DNA of 64,000 bases from Parachlamydiales bacterium (GTDB lineage Bacteria; Chlamydiota; Chlamydiia; Chlamydiales; SM23-39): contig JAIBBX010000005.1 in NCBI GenBank assembly GCA_019694475.1, forward strand, positions 62,001-126,000. The letters are read 5' to 3'. The translations under genes were made by a program, and so were the position numbers. Below the pieces are notes generated by a model. The model saw nothing but the letters and a program-made list of their open reading frames with translations, searched no databases and was not told where the DNA came from. Numbering within the stretch: position 1 is the stretch's first letter; the number at the start of each line of letters is the position of its first letter. Below are positions 59,974-64,000 of the stretch, one piece after another.

Positions 59974-60813
59974 CTAGAGGCTAATCATAAGCGAGAAGGC
60001 CATGATAATGAGGAGGGAGATGCGGAACATTTGTCGGGCCCAATTTTGATCGTCTTTGGCTGTGAATCCCATCAAAGAACAGGCTCCCCAAGCAAGGCTG
60101 AGTGGAACAGATACTACTAGATAGGCTGCCCCAACAGGGGTAAAAAGGGGAAGCAGGAGAAGGGTAAATAGAAAGGCAATGATGTAGAGAAGCATTTGTA
60201 CTTTCGTGGCTGGGATGCCTTGAGCTAGTGGAAGCACAGGGATCGAAGCCGATCGATAATCTTCCATTTTCCACATTGCAATCGAATAAAAATGGGGCAT
60301 TTGCCAAAGGAAAAGAATTGAAAAAAGTAGGATTGAGCCGATGTCCAGCTTGCCGCTTGCAGCAACATAGCCGATTACAGGAGGAACTGCTCCTGCAACG
60401 CTACCGACAAGCGTTGCATAGGTCGAGTGGTGCTTCCAAAAACTGTACAAGCCAACGTAAATAAAAAATCCAATCGCCGCAATCGCTGCCGCAAGAAGAT
60501 TGGTGCAGATAATGAGCGTAGAAAATCCGATGAAGCCGATTGTGGCTGCAAATAAAACAGCTGATTTTCCAGAAATGAGGCCAGAAGCAAGAGCCCGATG
60601 TTTTGTTCTGCGCATTTTCTGGTCGCTTTCGCGATCTATATAATTGTTGAATACGCAAGCAGAACCAATCACACCGCCAAGACCAATGCAAAGCGCAAGA
60701 AAAAGAGGTAAGTTAAAAGAACTTTGCGAGGCAAGTGCAAATCCGCCCACAGTTGTAATCAGGTTGCCAATGATGATGCCAGGTTTTGTGAGCAGGTAAT
60801 AGGTTCTGATCAT
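59974..60813 (-). CDS. cyoE: Protoheme IX farnesyltransferase
   Basis: Makes heme O from heme B and farnesyl diphosphate for the bo-type oxidase. The prenyltransferase motif NNYIDRESDQKMRRTKHRAL (NxxxDxxxD, with the following RT) is at about residue 65, and the second acidic region lies in MWKMEDYRSASIPVL. Seven to nine membrane helices. I start at the ATG at 60813 (MIRTYYLLTKPGI), the normal family start. It is divergent from cyoABC, which the enzyme serves. Confidence 0.93.
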   Translation of the reverse strand: MIRTYYLLTKPGIIIGNLITTVGGFALASQSSFNLPLFLALCIGLGGVIGSACVFNNYIDRESDQKMRRTKHRALASGLISGKSAVLFAATIGFIGFSTLIICTNLLAAAIAAIGFFIYVGLYSFWKHHSTYATLVGSVAGAVPPVIGYVAASGKLDIGSILLFSILFLWQMPHFYSIAMWKMEDYRSASIPVLPLAQGIPATKVQMLLYIIAFLFTLLLLPLFTPVGAAYLVVSVPLSLAWGACSLMGFTAKDDQNWARQMFRISLLIIMAFSLMISL

Positions 60814-60908
60814 GCAACCAAGCTTACAAAAAAAATTTTTTCTAGACAATGGTTGGTTGGAAAGAGTATTTTGAAAAAAAACTTTACCACTTGCGGGCGA
60901 TTGCCAAG

Positions 60909-61763
60909 ATGAAAAAAAAGCACCTTTTTTACGCGCTCATGACTTCAGGGGTCATTCTCTTAATTTTTCTGATCATGCAGCCCCTCGAAGTGATCACCTT
61001 TCTCGATTACATCGCGATTTTGGCTCCCAAAGGCTATATCGGTCTTGAAGAGCGAAATCTCCTTTTAATCCTTCAAGTACTCATGTTGCTCGTCGTCATT
61101 CCGGTCTATCTATTTACCTTTATTTTTTCCTGGAAATATAGCGCTCAAAGAGGCACTGGCAAATATGACCCAGACCTAGTCGACAATACAGTCGCAGAAT
61201 ATTTTTGGTGGGGTATTCCTACCGTATTGATTGCTGCGATTTGCGTGTTGACCTACTACAAAACAGATCAGCTCGATCCATACAAACCAATTCCGAGCGA
61301 TAAAAAAGAGATGACCATCCAGGTAGTAGCCCTTCAATGGAAATGGCTTTTTATATATCCGGAAGAGCAAATCGCTTCTGTGAACTTTCTTCAATTCCCA
61401 GTTGGGACGCCAGTCCGCTTTGAAATCACAGCGGATGCGCCGATGAATTCTTTTTGGATTCCTCATTTGGGAGGGCAGATCTATGCGATGCCAGGTATGA
61501 GAACGCTTCTTCATTTGATTGCCGATGTGCCAGGAGAATATCGAGGTTCATCCGCAAACTTAAGCGGAGCGGGATTCGCCGGCATGGCTTTCAAAGCCAA
61601 AGCATCGACAGAGGAAGAATTCCAAAGCTGGATTGCGCAAGCTAAATCTGCTCAAAGATTGGATTATCAGGAATTGGCAAAACCAAGCTCATATAGCCCG
61701 GTCCAAATTTATACCTCGGAACCCGGACTCTTTAATCAAATTATAATGAAGTACATGAAATGA
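60909..61763 (+). CDS. cyoA: Cytochrome o quinol oxidase subunit II
   Basis: Two membrane helices (ALMTSGVILLIFLIMQPL and ILQVLMLLVVIPVYLFTFIF) followed by a cupredoxin-like periplasmic domain with the family segment QVVALQWKWLFIYPEEQIAS and FEITADAPMNSFWIPHLGG. The CuA ligand Cys/His set of cytochrome c oxidases is missing (SSANLSGAGFAGMAF), which marks a quinol oxidase. I choose the ATG at 60909 (MKKKHLFYAL); the ATG at 60849 would add 20 residues and cannot be excluded. Overlaps cyoB by four bases. Confidence 0.92.
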   Translation: MKKKHLFYALMTSGVILLIFLIMQPLEVITFLDYIAILAPKGYIGLEERNLLLILQVLMLLVVIPVYLFTFIFSWKYSAQRGTGKYDPDLVDNTVAEYFWWGIPTVLIAAICVLTYYKTDQLDPYKPIPSDKKEMTIQVVALQWKWLFIYPEEQIASVNFLQFPVGTPVRFEITADAPMNSFWIPHLGGQIYAMPGMRTLLHLIADVPGEYRGSSANLSGAGFAGMAFKAKASTEEEFQSWIAQAKSAQRLDYQELAKPSSYSPVQIYTSEPGLFNQIIMKYMK

Positions 61764-63730
61764 ATATATTTGGAAGATTGACACTAAAATCCTTCGAACA
61801 CGATCTCGTTCAAAACGGAGCCGTTTTCGGGATGGTTTTCGGCGGTTTGGCTATTTTCGCGCTGATTACCTACAAAAAGAAGTGGAAATGGCTCTGGGAT
61901 GAGTACATCACGAGCGTCGATCACAAAAAAATCGGCATCATGTATTTCGTCGTAGCCCTCGTCCTGTTCTTGAGAGGGTTTGCCGATGCGCTCATGATGC
62001 GTATCCAGCAAGCCATGTCGGTGGGCGAATCGTTTGGCTATTTGGAACCGGACCATTATCAGGAAGTTTTCTCTGCCCACGGCACCACGATGATCTTTTT
62101 TGTCGGCATGGGCGTCGTATTCGGTCTTATGAACTGTCTTATCCCGCTCCAGATTGGAGCGCGCGACGTTGCTTTCCCATTCATGAACGCAGTTGGCTTT
62201 TGGCTTTTTGCCGCAGGCGCTGCACTGCTCATGATCTCGCTTGCAATCGGCCACTTTTCTGCGACAGGATGGCTTGCCTATCCGCCCCTTTCAAGTCCTG
62301 AATTCAGCCCGAACGAGGGGGTCGATTACTGGATCTGGATTGTCCAGCTTGCAGGTATAGGAAGTACGCTTGCGGGAATCAACTTTTTGGTGACCATTCT
62401 CAAAATGCGCTGCCAGGGAATGACCCTCATGAAGATGCCCATCTTCACATGGAGCGGCTTATGCTCAATGACGCTCATTATCTTTGCCTTCCCGATATTA
62501 ACTGCAACGCTCTATCTGCTCACATTGGACCGTTATTTAGGCATGCACTTTTTCTCGGCAAGTTTTGGCGGCAATTTTATGATGTATGTGAACCTGATTT
62601 GGGCGTGGGGACACCCTGAGGTATACATCCTCATCCTCCCAGCATTTGGCATTTTCTCCGAAGTGGTGCCTACATTTTCAGAAAAAAGGCTTTTCGGTTA
62701 CTACTCAATGGTATGGGCCTTGATCGTGATCACCATTCTCTCGTTCATCGTTTGGCTTCACCACTTCTTCACGATGGGAGCAAGCGTCAGCGTCAACGCC
62801 TTCTTTGCGATCATGACGATGCTGATTGCGATTCCGACGGGGGTTAAAATCTTCAACTGGCTCTTCACTAAATTCCGCGGCAAAGTGCATTTTTCAAGTC
62901 CCATGCTTTGGTTTTTTGCATTTGTTCTGAATTTTAGCGTCGGCGGCATGACCGGCATTTTGCTTTCTGCTCCGCCTGTCGATTACCAGGTGCATAACAG
63001 CCTATTCCTCATCGCCCACTTCCACGGAATGGTGATCGGCGGACTGCTTTTCGGATTCTTCTCGGGACTATCTTATTGGTTTTCCAAAGTAACTGGATTT
63101 TTCTTGAATGAAAGGCTTAACATTGTCGCTTTCTGGTTTTGGTTTGTCGGCTTCCTTCTCGCTTTCATGCCGCTCTACATGCTCGGATTCATGGGAGCAA
63201 CCCGGCGCCTTGACCACTACGATGAAGCCACTGGCTGGAATCCTCTCTTCCGCCTCGTTCTCATTGGCGCTGTTTTGGTCATGTGCGGAATTTTCACCCA
63301 GTTCGCCAACATCATCTATAGCGTCATTGTGCGGAAGAAAAACCGCGATACGACCGGCGATCCTTGGAATGGCCGTTCTTTAGAATGGTCGATCCCATCG
63401 CCTGCTCCGATCTATAATTTTGCCATTCCGCCTGTAGTCGATCAGCTCGATCCTCTTTGGGCGATCAAGCGGGGAGAGGCGCCCAAAGTGGCCCGCCACT
63501 ATCACGATATCCATCTGCCAATCAATACGCCGATCGCGCCTTATATTGGCCTTTATGCGCTTGCGTTTGGCTTCGGGATGGTATGGTACATCTGGTGGCT
63601 TGCGATAGCAGGATTTTTAGCGATTGTCGTTTCGCTCATCGTCCGCCTGTCGGAAAAAGAAAAAATGCAGATCATCACTGCAGAGCAGGTAAAAGAGACT
63701 GAACTCAAATTTGGGAAACAGCAAATATGA
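61760..63730 (+). CDS. cyoB: Cytochrome o quinol oxidase subunit I
   Basis: The catalytic proton-pumping subunit with the heme-copper site: WGHPEVYILILPAFGIFSE gives the CuB His and the cross-linked His-Tyr, HHFF gives the next two CuB ligands, and HFHGMVIGGLLFG gives the heme ligands. About 15 helices, 656 aa, as in CyoB. Reduces oxygen to water using quinol. Start overlaps the cyoA stop; the stop overlaps cyoC (ATGA). Confidence 0.95.
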   Translation: MNIFGRLTLKSFEHDLVQNGAVFGMVFGGLAIFALITYKKKWKWLWDEYITSVDHKKIGIMYFVVALVLFLRGFADALMMRIQQAMSVGESFGYLEPDHYQEVFSAHGTTMIFFVGMGVVFGLMNCLIPLQIGARDVAFPFMNAVGFWLFAAGAALLMISLAIGHFSATGWLAYPPLSSPEFSPNEGVDYWIWIVQLAGIGSTLAGINFLVTILKMRCQGMTLMKMPIFTWSGLCSMTLIIFAFPILTATLYLLTLDRYLGMHFFSASFGGNFMMYVNLIWAWGHPEVYILILPAFGIFSEVVPTFSEKRLFGYYSMVWALIVITILSFIVWLHHFFTMGASVSVNAFFAIMTMLIAIPTGVKIFNWLFTKFRGKVHFSSPMLWFFAFVLNFSVGGMTGILLSAPPVDYQVHNSLFLIAHFHGMVIGGLLFGFFSGLSYWFSKVTGFFLNERLNIVAFWFWFVGFLLAFMPLYMLGFMGATRRLDHYDEATGWNPLFRLVLIGAVLVMCGIFTQFANIIYSVIVRKKNRDTTGDPWNGRSLEWSIPSPAPIYNFAIPPVVDQLDPLWAIKRGEAPKVARHYHDIHLPINTPIAPYIGLYALAFGFGMVWYIWWLAIAGFLAIVVSLIVRLSEKEKMQIITAEQVKETELKFGKQQI

Positions 63731-64000
63731 CCATTCACTTTCATAAAGAACCGCATCCCAACATGAGCATCCCAGATCCGCACCAAGACGCGTTTTCCCG
63801 CGTCACGCTAGGTTTTTGGTGCTATCTCATGACAGACTGTTTGATCTTCGGCACACTGTTTGCCACCTACGCAGTCTTGCATAACAGCACATTTGGCGGC
63901 CCCGCAACGCAGGATCTCTATGAGCTTCCCTTTGCCTTCATGGAAACGATGGCGCTCCTTTTCAGCAGCATCACAAGTGGCTTTGGCCTACTTGCGGCGC
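63727..64000 (+). CDS. cyoC: Cytochrome o quinol oxidase subunit III, partial
   Basis: The frame opens with an ATGA overlap to cyoB and runs off the right edge after 91 codons. It begins MTIHFHKEPHPN and then LGFWCYLMTDCLIFGTLFAT, the CyoC first helix, and LYELPFAFMETMALLFSS. This confirms the standard cyoABC order; a cyoD gene is expected beyond the window. Confidence 0.93.
   Translation, partial: MTIHFHKEPHPNMSIPDPHQDAFSRVTLGFWCYLMTDCLIFGTLFATYAVLHNSTFGGPATQDLYELPFAFMETMALLFSSITSGFGLLAA

Overview
The window comes from a chlamydia-related (environmental) member of the Chlamydiales. The signs are: a class Ic ribonucleotide reductase whose small subunit has Phe where other bacteria have the radical Tyr; the run htrA, M16 protease, rmuC, pssA, nrdA, nrdB and the run phoH ... 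ileS, lepB, which match the gene neighbourhoods I remember from Chlamydia; a chlamydial-type LepB with a very long insertion; a stand-alone SWIB protein; many small secreted or multi-pass proteins with no named family; and a tmRNA gene without an encoded CCA end. A cytochrome bo-type quinol oxidase operon, a VanX-like dipeptidase and NAD salvage genes suggest a broader gene set than that of the pathogenic Chlamydia species. I cannot fix the genus from sequence alone.

Layout. 1-5.5 kb: a truncated unknown gene, a small unknown gene, a divergent CHASE2-cyclase/FecR pair, the DegP protease and a small secreted protein. 5.5-9.4 kb: an M16 peptidase and three small basic or coiled-coil proteins. 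9.5-18.5 kb: a tiny secreted Cys/Gly peptide, an exported zeta-toxin-like P-loop protein, nrdB-nrdA with a NrdR-box pair, a secreted acidic protein, a PI3/4-kinase-like effector candidate and pssA. 18.5-25.3 kb: RmuC, a DUF455 ferritin-like protein, an SH3b protein, a zinc-binding protein, PhoH and SWIB. 25.5-34.5 kb: DUF2975/XRE pair, membrane proteins, an exported UPRT/VOC/methyltransferase operon, a beta-propeller, YqeY, a DEAD-box helicase, another methyltransferase and a 2H-like secreted protein. 34.5-36 kb: a bicupin gene bracketed by two ~90-bp inverted palindromic elements. 36-41.7 kb: an HI0933 flavoprotein, then a stack of small gene cassettes downstream of ssrA (tmRNA). 41.7-50 kb: a conserved unknown gene, ileS, a histidine phosphatase, a Ser/Pro-rich protein, a VKOR-like protein and lepB. 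50-56 kb: secreted unknowns, pncB-pncA, an MFS exporter operon and an MBL hydrolase. 56-64 kb: a large Pro/Gln-repeat effector candidate, a methyltransferase/EamA pair and the cyo oxidase operon, which runs off the end.

The most unusual region is 37.3-41.2 kb. Six copies of a unit made of an ssrA-type terminator hairpin plus the 13-bp core GGAGGTGGAGAGA (the ssrA 3' end) punctuate the DNA downstream of ssrA. The segments between them hold, in turn, a secreted protein plus VanX, PhnA, a DUF1016 nuclease, and two 181-bp tandem hairpin-rich units. The copies diverge at the same base after the core, as expected if cassettes were added repeatedly at the tmRNA 3' end. No integrase gene is present in the window.

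A second theme is enzymes of normally cytosolic families that start with a Sec-type signal peptide (zeta-like kinase, UPRT, at least one methyltransferase). Together with the PI-kinase-like and Pro/Gln-rich proteins they form a set of host-directed effector candidates. Gene starts were revised wherever a Shine-Dalgarno sequence, ATG or domain start argued for it.
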